Positions 1-9,620 are shown, numbered from the stretch's first letter. The stretch is DNA of 61,991 bases from Chromatiaceae bacterium (GCA_024639005.1 JAHEJD010000004.1:1-61991); one strand, 5' to 3'. The notes: a model not told the origin generated them from the sequence alone. Numbers and translations: made by a program.

Positions 1-1624
1 ATCGGCGCCACGTCGAAGAACAGCTGTACGAAGAAAAGGAGCTGGCGCAGACGACGCTCGAGTCGATCGCCGATGGGGTCATTACGACCGACCGACAGGG
101 ACGCATTCGTTACATGAACGCCGTAGCGGTGCCGTTCACTGGCAAGCCCCTGCAGGAGGCCGTCGGACAGCCGCTGCATAAGGTATTCACTGTCGTGGAT
201 TCACCGACTGAGAGGCCGAGCGACTGGGTGGTGCAGCGCGTGCTGCGCGAGGGGAAGTCGGTCATCGACGCGAAATCCCGCCTGCTGTATTGCCATGACG
301 GCAATGTGCATGCGGTACAACATACCGCTGCGCCGATCCGCAACCGCAGCGGTGACGTGACCGGCGTAGTAGTGGTCTTCCACGACATAACCCAGGCACG
401 GGCCATGGAGCGCAAGCTGTCTTACCAGCCCAAGCATGATGGCCTGACCGGGTCGATCAATCGCACTGAATTCGAGGCGCGGCTGGGTGCGTTGATCGAC
501 AGTCTCGATCCGGGTCCCGCCCGGCACCTGCTCTGCTACATCGATCTCGACCAGTTCAAGCTGGTCAACGATGTCTGCGGCCATGCCGCCGGTGACGCCT
601 TGCTGCGCCAGGTCGCCGGGCTGCTGAAGAAGGGTCTGCGCAGCGCCGATACCCTGGCGCGCCTGGGCGGCGACGAGTTCGGCGTGATTCTCACCAACTG
701 CCCGATCGAGCGCAGCATCGAGATCGCCCAGGCTTTGCGCGAACGGGTGCGGAATTTTCGCTTCCCCTGCGGCGGCAAACAGTTCGCTGTCGGCGCGAAC
801 GTTGGGCCCGTACCGCAATCGCGGGGTCTCGGCAATCTGCAAGACGCGCTGAGTCGTGCCGACGCGGCCTGCTATGCGGCAAAGGATACCGGCCGCAACC
901 GCGTGCATGTCTATGGACCCCGACGATCGCGAACTCACCCTGCGCAAGGGCCAGATGAAGTGGGTTGCACGCATCCAGCGGGCACGCGATACCGATGGCT
1001 TCCGTCTGTACTTCCAGACCATCGCACCGGTCGACAGGATCGGCGAGGGAGCAGGTTACTTCGAGGTCCTGTTGCGCATGATCGACGACGACGGCAGCGA
1101 CATCCCGCCGGGGGCCTTCATCCCGGCCGCCGAACGCTACGGGCTGATGCCCGAGATCGATGACTGGGTCGAACAGCCTGCGTTGGCTATCGGCGTATGA
1201 ACAGTCCGGCGGTGACGACATCTATCGCTGTTCGATCAATCTGTCTGGGGCGACGCTCGGCAACGACAAACACACCGCAAGGATTCGTGACTACCTGTAA
1301 GAGTCCACGATCGCGCCGGGGCGTATCTGCTTCGAGATCACCGAGACGGCCGCGATGTCCAATCTCGAGCAGACCAGTCAATTCATCCGGGAGCTCAAGC
1401 GCACAGGATGTCGATTTGCGCTGGATGATTTCGGCGGCGGCCTGTCGTCTTTCGGTTACCTGTAGAACCTTGCGGTCGATTTCGTCAAGATCGACGGCTC
1501 ATTCATCCGCGACATCGACCGGCACGCGGTCGATCGGGAGATCGTCGAGGCGATCACCAGCATCGCGCGGGTAATGGGTCTCAAGAGCATTGCCGAGTTT
1601 GTCGAGACCGCGGCGGCGCCGTAG
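1..1624 (+). pseudogene. Degraded PAS-GGDEF-EAL cyclic-di-GMP signalling protein (5' end outside window)
   Basis: The reading frame is open from base 3 (frame 3), so the gene starts upstream of the window. It reads a PAS-like segment (ESIADGVITTDRQGRIRYMN), then a GGDEF diguanylate cyclase domain with the intact motif RLGGDEFG near base 660. After VHVY near base 915 the homology moves to frame 1 (DPDDRELTLRKGQMKWV), where an EAL phosphodiesterase domain begins with EVLLRM as the EAL-motif variant. Near base 1177 it moves again, to frame 2 (LRWLSAYEQSGGDD), and that frame is interrupted by TAA at 1298 and TAG at 1463. EAL-type blocks ([30 protein letters not shown]) continue until TAG at 1622, short of the usual domain end. 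Two frameshifts and two internal stops mean no intact EAL domain can be made. A truncated PAS-GGDEF protein could still be expressed. Confidence 0.88.
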
Positions 1625-1903
1625 TGCTTGGCTTCCAGAAGATAACGACTTTTCTTGTCAGCCGGATTTACAGAGGCGAATGAAAATCCTTGAGCGGATA
1701 CGCTAGACAATTGTTCTATAGAGTTATTTCTTAACTGGCATACCCTCTGCATCGTGAATGGCGAGACGCGCGCCTGTCGGTTTCCCGGTGATCCAAAGAA
1801 CGTCTGTGCCGAGACGGAGAACAGAAAGAAGTGGCGAAGGGAGCCCACAGGCGCGCCGACTCGTCGGCCGCGCGTCGGCGCCCCAGGTTGTCCATCGAAT
1901 TTT
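1625..1903. other. Non-coding stretch between the EAL remnant and the IclR regulator
   Basis: No convincing gene is seen. The first part shows no further recognisable EAL sequence. The section around 1690-1740 is A/T-rich compared with its surroundings and could hold a promoter, but I cannot identify paired -35/-10 elements with confidence. Methionine-initiated upstream extensions of the following regulator through this stretch look spurious: they are rich in Arg and Ala and unlike IclR proteins. Confidence 0.5.
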
Positions 1904-1924
1904 TTTTGAAAGTTAGTTTCAAAA
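1904..1924. promoter_or_regulatory. Operator-like palindrome upstream of the IclR regulator
   Basis: A perfect 8-bp inverted repeat, TTTTGAAA-GTTAG-TTTCAAAA, lies 104 bp before the regulator's GTG start, in an A/T-rich patch of a GC-rich genome. IclR-family dimers commonly bind short A/T-rich palindromes of this kind near their own promoter. The core TGAAAGTT-N2-TTTCA recurs between glcD and gcl (6785-6803), which points to a common regulator, most simply this one. Binding itself is inferred. Confidence 0.65.
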
Positions 1925-2028
1925 TCCCTTTTGAATGCTACTATCCGTGGCGTGTCGGCAGCCTGGATCCGCCGCGATCCAGGGGCCGGCACCCGAACGC
2001 CAAAAGCGTCTTGATGGGATGGAGTAAC

Positions 2029-2868
2029 GTGGCAGTAGCGCGAAGAAATGGCGGTGGTGGCGCCAGCGCCTCCAAGGCGGGATCGGTCAAGGCCCTGGAC
2101 CGCGGTCTTTCTCTGCTGGAATGCCTGGCGGCATCGGAGCGCGGCATGACCCAGAGCGACCTGGCGATGAGCGTCGGGATACCGCCTGCCACGACGTTCC
2201 GCCTGCTCAACACCCTCGAGCAACGCAAATTCGTCTATCAAGATGTTGAACGCGCGCTCTGGTTCGTCGGCCAGAAGGCGTTCCAGACCGGCAGCGCGTT
2301 TCTCGAAAGCCGCGATTTCGTCGTGCAGTCGCGTCCCTACCTGCGCGCATTGATGGCGCAGAGCAACGAAACGGCCAACCTGGCCGTCGCGCAAAACGGC
2401 GAGGCCGTCATTCTGGCCCAGGTACAGTCGCGCGAGATGATGCGCATGGTCGTTCCGTTGGGCAGCCAATCGCCAATGCACGCCTCGGGCCTCGGCAAGG
2501 CCTTGCTGGCTGCAATGGATGACGAGGCGGTTTCGTCAATCCTGCACCGCCACGGATTGCCGGCCATTACCGGACACTCGATCACCTCTCCGGAGCATCT
2601 GCGCCAGACGTTGGAAGACATCCGCGCGCGGGGCTGGGCGTACGACGACGAGGAGCATGCACTGGGGCTGCGTTGTGTCGCTGCGACGATTCACGATGAA
2701 TTCGGAGGCCCCCTCGCAGCGGTGTCGATCTCCGGGCCGAAGTCACGCATACCGGATGAAAAGTTCCCCGAGCTCGGTCAACTCGTCTGCAAGACCGCGG
2801 CAGAGATCACCACGACGATCGGCGGCCGCATGCCGATACGGGCACAGGCAGCGGCGCGCGCGATTTAA
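2029..2868 (+). CDS. IclR-family transcriptional regulator, probably of glycolate/glyoxylate genes
   Basis: A 279-residue protein with the IclR layout. An N-terminal winged helix-turn-helix lies at about residues 20-80 (VKALDRGLSLLECLA, then MTQSDLAMSVGIPPATTFRLL), and a C-terminal effector domain follows (MHASGLGKALLAAM, GWAYDDEEHALGLRCVAATI). It resembles the AllR/KdgR branch, and AllR senses glyoxylate. I start it at GTG 2029 because GGAG sits 4 bases upstream. ATG 2014 in the same frame is the alternative, and the longer extension to 1831 has no family support. It is convergent with glcF, with only 5 bp between the stop codons, and faces the glycolate genes. Palindromes upstream of it and between glcD and gcl suggest it regulates itself and both pathway arms. 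The effector (glyoxylate, glycolate or another) cannot be told from sequence. Confidence 0.88.
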   Translation: MAVARRNGGGGASASKAGSVKALDRGLSLLECLAASERGMTQSDLAMSVGIPPATTFRLLNTLEQRKFVYQDVERALWFVGQKAFQTGSAFLESRDFVVQSRPYLRALMAQSNETANLAVAQNGEAVILAQVQSREMMRMVVPLGSQSPMHASGLGKALLAAMDDEAVSSILHRHGLPAITGHSITSPEHLRQTLEDIRARGWAYDDEEHALGLRCVAATIHDEFGGPLAAVSISGPKSRIPDEKFPELGQLVCKTAAEITTTIGGRMPIRAQAAARAI

Positions 2869-2873
2869 GTTTC

Positions 2874-4085
2874 TTAGGCAACATCCAGAAGTTCGACCCA
2901 GTGTCGCACGCCGATTTGCGTACCGGTCTGGATGTGCAATAGACAACCGATGTTGGCGCTGACGATGATATCCGGCCTACCGGATTCCAGCGCCTCGACC
3001 TTGTTCTTCAGCAGCTGTTGCGACAGCGCCTTCTGCAGGATCGAGTAGGTGCCGGCAGAACCGCAGCAGAAGTGCTTGTCCTCAATCGGCGTCAACGCGT
3101 AGTTGAGTCTGCCCAATATCTCTTCGACCACACCCGCCAACTTCTGTCCATGCTGCAACGTACAGGGCGGGTGATAGGCAACCTTTCTGCCATCGCCGTT
3201 CAGATCCAGCACGGCAAGGTCCTCGCCAGCCAGGATCTCGCTGAGGTCGCGCGTCAGCTCGGTAACCCGCTGTGCCTTGTGCGCATAGCCGGGGTCGTGG
3301 CGCAGCACGTGGGCATAGTCGCGCACCATCGCCCCGCAGCCACTCGCCGTCATCACGATCGCCTCCACGCCTTTTTCGATGAAGGGCCACCAGGCGTCAA
3401 TATTACGCCGCATGAAACTCGCGCCCTCTTCGTGTGCGTTCAGATGGTAGCTCACGGCGCCGCAGCAACCGGCCTGCGGCGCCGCCAGCAAAGAGATGCC
3501 GAGGCGATCGAGCACCCGTGCCGCAGCGGCGTTGATCTGCGGCGCCATCGACGGCTGCACGCAGCCCTGTAATACGAGCATGCGACGCGCATGTCGGGGC
3601 GCCGGCCAGTGACCGGCCGCACGCTTTTCCGGAACGGACTTTTTTATCGCGGCAGGCAAAACCGGACGCATCATCTGCCCGAGCTTGACGAGCGGTGTCA
3701 CACGTCTCTCGTGCGACAACACCGTGCGCAGTGCCCAGCGGGTAAACCTGTCCGAAGGCTTGCGCCCAACCCGCTCATCCACGACCTGCCGGCCGACATC
3801 CACCAGATGTCCGTAATTGACCCCCGACGGGCAGGTGGTCTCGCAGTTTCTGCAGGTCAGGCAGCGGTCCAGGTGCAGCTGCGTCTTCTCCGTGACCTCC
3901 TGTCCCTCCATCACCTGCTTGATCAGATAGATGCGGCCGCGCGGACTGTCGAGCTCATTGCCGAGCAGGTCATAGGTAGGGCAGGTGGCCAGGCAGAATC
4001 CGCAATGCACGCAGGTGCGCAGGATGTCGTCGGCCTGTTTGCCGACGTCCGTTGCCTTGATGGGATCCGGGATTGCAGTCTGCAT
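2874..4085 (-). CDS. glcF: Glycolate oxidase iron-sulfur subunit GlcF
   Basis: A 403-residue protein carrying electrons from the flavin subunits of glycolate oxidase to the respiratory chain at the inner membrane. Two ferredoxin-type [4Fe-4S] motifs are visible, C25-C28-C31-C35P and C75-C78-C81-C85P. Two cysteine-rich CCG domains follow (GCVQPSMAP with AGCCGAVSYH, and HFCCGSAGTYS near the C-terminus). Length and domain order match GlcF of E. coli. It is the last gene of glcD-glcE-glcF, 83 bp after glcE. The complete motif set argues against decay. Related lactate-oxidase subunits (LldE/LutA) are shorter and lack the paired ferredoxin clusters, so glycolate is the better assignment given the gcl neighbours. 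Confidence 0.95.
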   Translation of the reverse strand: MQTAIPDPIKATDVGKQADDILRTCVHCGFCLATCPTYDLLGNELDSPRGRIYLIKQVMEGQEVTEKTQLHLDRCLTCRNCETTCPSGVNYGHLVDVGRQVVDERVGRKPSDRFTRWALRTVLSHERRVTPLVKLGQMMRPVLPAAIKKSVPEKRAAGHWPAPRHARRMLVLQGCVQPSMAPQINAAAARVLDRLGISLLAAPQAGCCGAVSYHLNAHEEGASFMRRNIDAWWPFIEKGVEAIVMTASGCGAMVRDYAHVLRHDPGYAHKAQRVTELTRDLSEILAGEDLAVLDLNGDGRKVAYHPPCTLQHGQKLAGVVEEILGRLNYALTPIEDKHFCCGSAGTYSILQKALSQQLLKNKVEALESGRPDIIVSANIGCLLHIQTGTQIGVRHWVELLDVA

Positions 4086-4168
4086 GATCGTCTCTCAAGT
4101 CACGTTCGCGAAATGGGCGGCAAGCGGCTTGCGCAGGGGGTGGTCTGAACAAGCGGGCTGAGCGGTCA

Positions 4169-5233
4169 TTACCATTCGGCGTACAGCCGATGGGCGTTGC
4201 AGATGCCGTGCGGGTCGAATGCCCGCTTTAGCCTGCGGTGGATGGCGGCCATCGCCTCGGGCAGTGGCTGAAACACCCCTGCGGTGCGGTCGCCGCCGCG
4301 GTACAGGGTGGCGTGTCCCCCGACCGTCTGAGCTTGATGCCACATGGCCTCCGCCGCACGTTCGCCGCGCAGCCAGCGCTGCGCGCCACCCCATTCAACG
4401 AAACCGATGCCCTCGCGTTCGGCCAGCGGCGCCGTTGCCGGCAACGACAGCCGCCACAGCGGCGCATCGCCGGTAAAGAACGGGTGCGTGTGGTCGCGCA
4501 CGGAGCGCCACCAGTCGTCGGCGTCCGACAGCCGCTCGCCACCGACCCGTGCCGCTGCGGCATCGACCGCGGCCCTGGCGCCGGAGAAGCGCAGATACAG
4601 ACGCTCGCCGTCGTAGGCGCTGGCCGTCAGGGGATAAGGTTTGCCGCCGAGCGCATTCATGGTCGTCAACGCCGCATCGGGGTCTTCGTCACGCACCAGG
4701 GTGATCTCGGCGGCAGGCCGCGGCAGCACCTTGAGCGAGGCCTCGAGCACGATGCCTAGCGTCCCCAGGGCCCCCACCATCAGCCTCGACACGTCATAGC
4801 CGGCCACGTTCTTCATCACCTCACCGCCGAAGCGCAGCGACTCCCCTCGCCCGTTCAGTACCCGGGTGCCCAGCACGAAGTCGCGTGCTGCGCCACGATA
4901 AGGGCGGGCAGGACCGGACAGCCCGCACGCCAGCGCGCCCCCGAGGGTGGCGGTCGGCCCAAAGCGCGGCGGCTCGAACGGCAGCATCTGCCCGTGCTCG
5001 GCCAGCGCCGACTCGATCTCGACCAGCGGGGTTCCGGCACGTGCGCTGAGCACCAGTTCGGTCGCCTCGTAGTTGGTAATCCCGCGGTGCCCGGACACCG
5101 ACAACGCCGTTCCATCGACGCGGCGGCCGTAGAAGCCCTTGGTACCGCCGCCGACGACTACCAGCGGCTGTCGCTCGGCACTCGCCTGTTCAACGACCTG
5201 TGCCAGGTCTGCGCTGATGTCCCGGAGTTCCAT
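4169..5233 (-). CDS. glcE: Glycolate oxidase FAD-binding subunit GlcE
   Basis: A 354-residue subunit of the GlcDEF glycolate dehydrogenase. It shows a PCMH-type FAD-binding fold: VVVGGGTKGFYG at 25-36, PPRFGPTATLGGALACGLSG at 88-107, and a MKNVAGYDVSRLMVGALGTLG block characteristic of GlcE. I chose ATG 5233, giving MELRDIS. It lies 4 bp after the glcD stop with GAGG 3 bases ahead, and gives the family length of about 350 residues. The upstream in-frame ATG at 5269 would overlap glcD by 32 bp and add 12 residues unlike the family. The tight spacing implies translational coupling to glcD. Confidence 0.93.
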   Translation of the reverse strand: MELRDISADLAQVVEQASAERQPLVVVGGGTKGFYGRRVDGTALSVSGHRGITNYEATELVLSARAGTPLVEIESALAEHGQMLPFEPPRFGPTATLGGALACGLSGPARPYRGAARDFVLGTRVLNGRGESLRFGGEVMKNVAGYDVSRLMVGALGTLGIVLEASLKVLPRPAAEITLVRDEDPDAALTTMNALGGKPYPLTASAYDGERLYLRFSGARAAVDAAAARVGGERLSDADDWWRSVRDHTHPFFTGDAPLWRLSLPATAPLAEREGIGFVEWGGAQRWLRGERAAEAMWHQAQTVGGHATLYRGGDRTAGVFQPLPEAMAAIHRRLKRAFDPHGICNAHRLYAEW

Positions 5234-5237
5234 GGCC

Positions 5238-6755
5238 TCAGAACCTCTCCAGATCGGGCCATGGTGCATCGGCGTGATGGACGTGCATGGCGCCGTATTC
5301 CGCGCAGCGCTGCAGTGTCGGTACGGCCTTGCCCGGATTCAACAGACCGTCGCCATCGAAGGCCGCCTTGACCGCGTGGAACTGCGCCAGCTCCAAGGGT
5401 TGGAACTGCACGCACATCTGGTTGATCTTCTCCACGCCGACGCCATGCTCACCCGTGATGGTGCCACCCACCTCGACACATAGCTCCAGAATGCGGGCCC
5501 CGAACTCCTCGGTCTTCTTCCATTCCCCGGGCCGGTTGGAGTCGAACAGGATCAGCGGGTGCAGGTTGCCATCGCCGGCGTGGAAGACGTTGGCCACAGG
5601 CAGCGAATACTGCGCCGACATCTCGGACATCCGCTGCAGCACTTCCGGCAGGCGCTTGCGCGGGATCGTGCCATCCATGCAATAGTAGTCCGGTGCCAAT
5701 CGACCGGTGGCCGGGAAAGCCGACTTCCTGCCCTTCCAGAGCCGCTGCCGTTCCGCTTCGTCGGCGGCGATGTGCACGCTGGTCGCGCCGCTGCTCTCCA
5801 TGACCGCCCGCACGCGCTGCATCTGCTCGTCGACCTCCTCCTGGGTGCCGTCCAGCTCGCAGAGAAGGATGGCCGCAGCGCCCACGGGATAGCCACAGTG
5901 GGCGAAGTCCTCGGTGCAGCGGATCGCCAGCTCGTCCATCATCTCGAGACCGGCCGGGATGATCCCGGCGGCGATGATACCGCCAACCGCTGCGCCGGCG
6001 TTCGCGATATCGTCAAAGGCCGCCATCTGCAGTATCGCTACCTCCGGACGCGGCAACAGCTTGACCGTGACCTCGACGATAACGCCGAGCATGCCCTCCG
6101 AGCCGCTCATCAGGGCCAGCAGGTCGTAGCCGGGTGCATCGAGGCACTCGCCGCCGAAGGTGAGCAGCTCGCCGTCGATCGTGACCATCTTGAGTTCGAG
6201 CACGTTGTGAACCGTCAGCCCATACTTGAGGCAGTGCACGCCGCCGGAGTTCTCCGCTACGTTGCCGCCGATCGTGCAGGCGATCTGCGAGGAGGGATCG
6301 GGCGCGTAATAGAGGCCGTGCGGTGAGGCTGCCTCGGATATCGCCAGATTCCGCACCCCCGGCTGCACCCGGGCGATGCGTCGTACCGGATCGATGTCGA
6401 GGATCCGGTTGAACTTAGCGAGACCCAGCAGCACCCCATTATCGAGCGGCATGGCACCGCCCGACAGCCCCGTACCGGCGCCACGCGCCACTACCGGCAC
6501 CTGCTGTTCCCTGCAGATCGCCAGCACCCTTTGGACCTGCTCTATCGTGTCCGGCAGCACGACGACCAGAGGCACGCGGCGAAACGCCGATAGGCCGTCG
6601 GTCTCGTAGGGACGCAGCTCCTCGGGCGCGCAAATTACGGATTCGGGCGGCAGGAAGCGCAGGAAGGCCGACGCCAGGGATGCGCGCCGGCCCGCTGCGT
6701 CTGCCGTGCCCATGGGGGCATCAGCCGTCGGCAAGTCATTGTTTGCCTGAGTCAT
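5238..6755 (-). CDS. glcD: Glycolate oxidase catalytic FAD subunit GlcD
   Basis: A 505-residue flavoprotein that oxidises glycolate to glyoxylate together with GlcE and GlcF. The FAD-binding PCMH domain spans about residues 55-235, with RGAGTGLSGGA at 91-101 and GGNVAENSGG at 163-172. The C-terminal FAD-linked oxidase domain carries HAGDGNLHP at 392-400 and GEHGVG at 435-440. Length and motifs match GlcD. It is first of three minus-strand genes and diverges from gcl across about 210 bp holding two operator-like palindromes. In an autotroph it would process 2-phosphoglycolate-derived glycolate. In a heterotroph it would serve growth on glycolate. The sequence alone does not decide between these. 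Confidence 0.96.
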   Translation of the reverse strand: MTQANNDLPTADAPMGTADAAGRRASLASAFLRFLPPESVICAPEELRPYETDGLSAFRRVPLVVVLPDTIEQVQRVLAICREQQVPVVARGAGTGLSGGAMPLDNGVLLGLAKFNRILDIDPVRRIARVQPGVRNLAISEAASPHGLYYAPDPSSQIACTIGGNVAENSGGVHCLKYGLTVHNVLELKMVTIDGELLTFGGECLDAPGYDLLALMSGSEGMLGVIVEVTVKLLPRPEVAILQMAAFDDIANAGAAVGGIIAAGIIPAGLEMMDELAIRCTEDFAHCGYPVGAAAILLCELDGTQEEVDEQMQRVRAVMESSGATSVHIAADEAERQRLWKGRKSAFPATGRLAPDYYCMDGTIPRKRLPEVLQRMSEMSAQYSLPVANVFHAGDGNLHPLILFDSNRPGEWKKTEEFGARILELCVEVGGTITGEHGVGVEKINQMCVQFQPLELAQFHAVKAAFDGDGLLNPGKAVPTLQRCAEYGAMHVHHADAPWPDLERF

Positions 6756-6784
6756 CTCCTCGCTCTCCCGGACTTATTGAAAAA

Positions 6785-6803
6785 TTTGAAAGTTTTTTTC
6801 ATT
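6785..6803. promoter_or_regulatory. Operator-like palindrome in the glcD/gcl divergent region (site 1)
   Basis: TTTGAAA-GTTTT-TTTCATT: a TGAAA-N5-TTTCA palindrome with the same 5-base spacing and a near-identical core to the site ahead of the IclR gene (1904-1924). It sits 30 bp upstream of the glcD start, where binding could block glcDEF transcription. The adjoining A/T tracts may hold the glcD promoter, but no clear hexamer pair was found. Confidence 0.55.
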
Positions 6804-6883
6804 TTTTTCTTGATGCCGCAGTTATAGCTGCTAATATTTCGTCATTCAAGGCCAAACACACAAAGAAAACGTCAGCCGCAAAA

Positions 6884-6902
6884 TTTGAAAACGAATTTTA
6901 CT
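6884..6902. promoter_or_regulatory. Operator-like palindrome in the glcD/gcl divergent region (site 2, weaker)
   Basis: TTTGAAA-ACGAA-TTTTACT: matches TGAAA-N5-TTTCA with one mismatch in the right half-site. It lies 62 bp before the gcl start and 80 bp from site 1. The pair could serve the two divergent promoters separately or bind cooperatively. The match is weaker and could arise by chance in this A/T-rich patch. Confidence 0.4.
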
Positions 6903-6963
6903 ATTTTCCCGCAGCGAAACAGCTGGACGGTTCGCGCCGACACATTTACCGAGGAATCAACGT

Positions 6964-8805
6964 ATGGCAAAAATGAAGGCTTGCGACGCAGCCGTCCACA
7001 TCCTGCAAAAAGAGGGGATCACCTGCGCCTTTGGCGTCCCCGGCGCAGCGATCAACCCTTTCTACGCCTCTCTGAAGGCCAACGGCGGAATCCGCCATAT
7101 CCTGGCCCGGCACGTCGAGGGCGCATCACACATGGCTGAGGGCTACACCCGCGCCGCGCATGGAAACATCGGAGTCTGCGTCGGAACCTCCGGCCCCGCC
7201 GGCACCGACATGATTACCGGCCTGTACTCGGCCTCGGCAGATTCCATCCCGATCCTCTGCATCACCGGCCAGGCACCGCGGGCAAAGCTCGACAAAGAGG
7301 ACTTCCAGGCGGTCGACATCGAAAGCATCGCCAAGCCCGTCACCAAGATGTCGGTCACGATCATGGAACCCGCCCAGCTGCCGAGCATTTTTCAGAAGGC
7401 CTTCTATCTGATGCGCTCCAGTCGCCCGGGGCCGGTGCTGATCGATCTGCCGATCGATGTCCAGATGACCGAGATCGATTTCGACCCTGAAGCATACACC
7501 CCGATGGCGCCGCAGAAACCCCTTGCGACCCGCGCCCAGGCGGAACGGGCCATCGAAATGCTGAACACCGCCGAACGGCCACTGATCGTCGCCGGTGGCG
7601 GCATCATCAACGCCGATGCCGCCGAACGCCTGGTTGAATTCGCAGAATTGACCGGCGTCCCGGTTGTACCGACCCTTATGGGCTGGGGCACCATCCCGGA
7701 CGACCATCCGCTGATGGCGGGTATGGTTGGCCTGCAGACCAGCCATCGCTACGGCAATGCCACATTCCTGAAATCGGATTTCGTTTTCGGCATCGGCAAC
7801 CGCTGGGCCAACCGGCATACCGGATCGGTGGACAAGTACACTGAGGGACGCAAGTTCATCCATGTCGACATCGAGCCGACCCAGATCGGCCGCGTATTCG
7901 GTCCAGATCTGGGCATTGTCTCGGACGCCGGCGCGGCTTTGGACCAATTCCTCGAAGTAGCCCGAGAACGCAAGGCGGCAGGCAAACTGCGCGACTGGTC
8001 GGCATGGGCGGACGAGTGTGAATACCGCAAAAACCACATGCTGCGGAAGTCAGACTTCAACCAGGTGCCGCTGAAGCCACAGCGGGTCTATCAGGCCATG
8101 AACGACGTGATGGATCGCGATACCTGCTATGTCACGACCATTGGTCTGTCGCAGATCGCCGGGGCTCAGTTCCTCAAGGTCTACGCGCCGCGCAACTGGA
8201 TCAACGCGGCGCAGGCCGGCCCACTCGGCTGGACGCTGCCGGCGGCGCTCGGCGTCCGTGCAGCGCTGCCCGACAAGAAGATCGTGGCGCTGTCCGGCGA
8301 CTACGACTTCCAGTTCCTGGTCGAGGAACTGGCGGTGGGCGCGCAACACAAGCTGCCGTATCTGCACATCGTAGTGAACAATTCCTACCTGGGCCTGATT
8401 CGCCAAGCGCAGCGCGGTTTCGAGATGGACTTCGAGGTCAGCCTGGCGTTCGACAACATCAACGTCGGCACCGACGGCGACGCCGAACCCGGTTTGGGCG
8501 TGGACCATGTCGCGCTCGCCGAGGCCCTTGGCTGCAAGGCCATCCGTGTGCGCAGACCGGATGAATTCGACGCCGCTTTCGCCGAGGCCGAGGCGCTGAT
8601 GCAAGAGCACCAGGTGCCGGTAGTGCTGGAGTTCATCCTCGAGCGTGTAACCAACATCGCGATGGGCACCGAGATCGATGGCGTCAATGAGTTTGAAGAC
8701 GTGCTGTGTCTCGACCCAAGCCTGACCCTTGAGAGCGGTTGGGTGAGTATGAATGACGGCGCAGAGCAGGGCCTGGTCGCCGAACCAGAAAAAGATCCCG
8801 CCTGA
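6964..8805 (+). CDS. gcl: Glyoxylate carboligase (tartronate-semialdehyde synthase)
   Basis: A 613-residue ThDP/FAD enzyme joining two glyoxylates into tartronate semialdehyde with loss of CO2. It is colinear with E. coli Gcl ([64 protein letters not shown]). The residue that is a catalytic Glu in most ThDP enzymes is Val51 here (RHVEGA), the hallmark of true glyoxylate carboligases as opposed to acetolactate synthase. The ThDP/Mg motif runs from GDYDF (445 on) to NN at 472-473. It is about 20 residues longer than E. coli Gcl, mostly as a C-terminal tail. It heads gcl-hyi-glxR-glycerate kinase, consuming the glyoxylate made by GlcDEF. Transcription is probably controlled from the shared palindromes upstream. 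Confidence 0.97.
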   Translation: MAKMKACDAAVHILQKEGITCAFGVPGAAINPFYASLKANGGIRHILARHVEGASHMAEGYTRAAHGNIGVCVGTSGPAGTDMITGLYSASADSIPILCITGQAPRAKLDKEDFQAVDIESIAKPVTKMSVTIMEPAQLPSIFQKAFYLMRSSRPGPVLIDLPIDVQMTEIDFDPEAYTPMAPQKPLATRAQAERAIEMLNTAERPLIVAGGGIINADAAERLVEFAELTGVPVVPTLMGWGTIPDDHPLMAGMVGLQTSHRYGNATFLKSDFVFGIGNRWANRHTGSVDKYTEGRKFIHVDIEPTQIGRVFGPDLGIVSDAGAALDQFLEVARERKAAGKLRDWSAWADECEYRKNHMLRKSDFNQVPLKPQRVYQAMNDVMDRDTCYVTTIGLSQIAGAQFLKVYAPRNWINAAQAGPLGWTLPAALGVRAALPDKKIVALSGDYDFQFLVEELAVGAQHKLPYLHIVVNNSYLGLIRQAQRGFEMDFEVSLAFDNINVGTDGDAEPGLGVDHVALAEALGCKAIRVRRPDEFDAAFAEAEALMQEHQVPVVLEFILERVTNIAMGTEIDGVNEFEDVLCLDPSLTLESGWVSMNDGAEQGLVAEPEKDPA

Positions 8806-8837
8806 CGATTAGCGCGAACGCCAACAAGGAGAACGAC

Positions 8838-9620
8838 ATGCCGAACTTTGCCGCAAATCTGACGATGCTGTTTCAGGAACATGACTTTCCGGATCGTTTC
8901 CAGGCGGCTGCCGAGGCGGGATTTCGGGGCGTCGAGTACCTGTTCCCGTACGACTACGACGCAGGTGAGTTGGTCGAGCGGCTGCACACCCACAAGCTGC
9001 AACAGGTACTGCATAACCTCCCGGCCGGGGACTGGGGTAGCGGTGAGCGCGGCATCGCCGTACTCCCGGACCGGGTCGGTGAATTTCAGGACGGCGTTGG
9101 CCGCGCGATCGAATACGCAAAGGCGCTGGGCTGCTCACAAGTGAACTGTCTCGCCGGGATAGCGCCCGCGGGCGCCGACCCCGCGCAGCTTCGCCAGACC
9201 TTCGTCGACAATCTGAGCTTCGCCGCCAAGCAACTGGGGGAGAACGGGATACGTCTGGTCACCGAACCGATCAACACGCGCGACATCCCGGGGTTCTTCC
9301 TGTGCGGTACGCAGCAGGCGGTCGACATCATTCGCGACACCGGATCAAGCAACATCGCGGTGCAATACGACATCTACCACATGCAGATCATGGAGGGCGA
9401 CCTGGCGCCGACGATCCAGCGGCACCTGGCAGACATCGGCCACATCCAGCTCGCCGACAACCCAGGGCGGCACGAACCCGGTACGGGTGAGATAAACTAC
9501 CCCTTCCTGTTCGACTTTATCGACCAAAGCGGATACCACGGCTGGATCGGCTGCGAGTATATCCCGAGCACTACCACCGCCGAGGGGCTTGGTTGGTTCG
9601 AGCCTTACAGGCCGGCCTGA
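8838..9620 (+). CDS. hyi: Hydroxypyruvate isomerase
   Basis: A 260-residue TIM-barrel protein of the AP-endonuclease-2-like sugar isomerase fold. It interconverts hydroxypyruvate and tartronate semialdehyde. It aligns along its full length with E. coli Hyi/YgbM: FRGVEYLFPYDYD, LHNLPAGDWGSGERGIA, VQYDIYHMQIMEGD, NPGRHEPGTGEINY. Two conserved acidic residues in the expected metal-site positions are visible, Glu143 (TEPIN) and Glu240 (GCEY). It follows gcl by 32 bp, with AAGGAG a few bases before its ATG, and precedes glxR, as in other glyoxylate operons. It would let hydroxypyruvate enter the same glycerate route. Confidence 0.94.
   Translation: MPNFAANLTMLFQEHDFPDRFQAAAEAGFRGVEYLFPYDYDAGELVERLHTHKLQQVLHNLPAGDWGSGERGIAVLPDRVGEFQDGVGRAIEYAKALGCSQVNCLAGIAPAGADPAQLRQTFVDNLSFAAKQLGENGIRLVTEPINTRDIPGFFLCGTQQAVDIIRDTGSSNIAVQYDIYHMQIMEGDLAPTIQRHLADIGHIQLADNPGRHEPGTGEINYPFLFDFIDQSGYHGWIGCEYIPSTTTAEGLGWFEPYRPA

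Noticed and set aside
201-1022. A 273-codon minus-strand frame opposite the PAS-GGDEF gene
   Set aside because: It mirrors clear GGDEF coding sequence and has no recognisable domain.
1831-2028. N-terminal extension of the IclR regulator
   Set aside because: Arg/Ala-rich and unlike IclR proteins. It would include the operator palindrome. GTG 2029 has a good Shine-Dalgarno.
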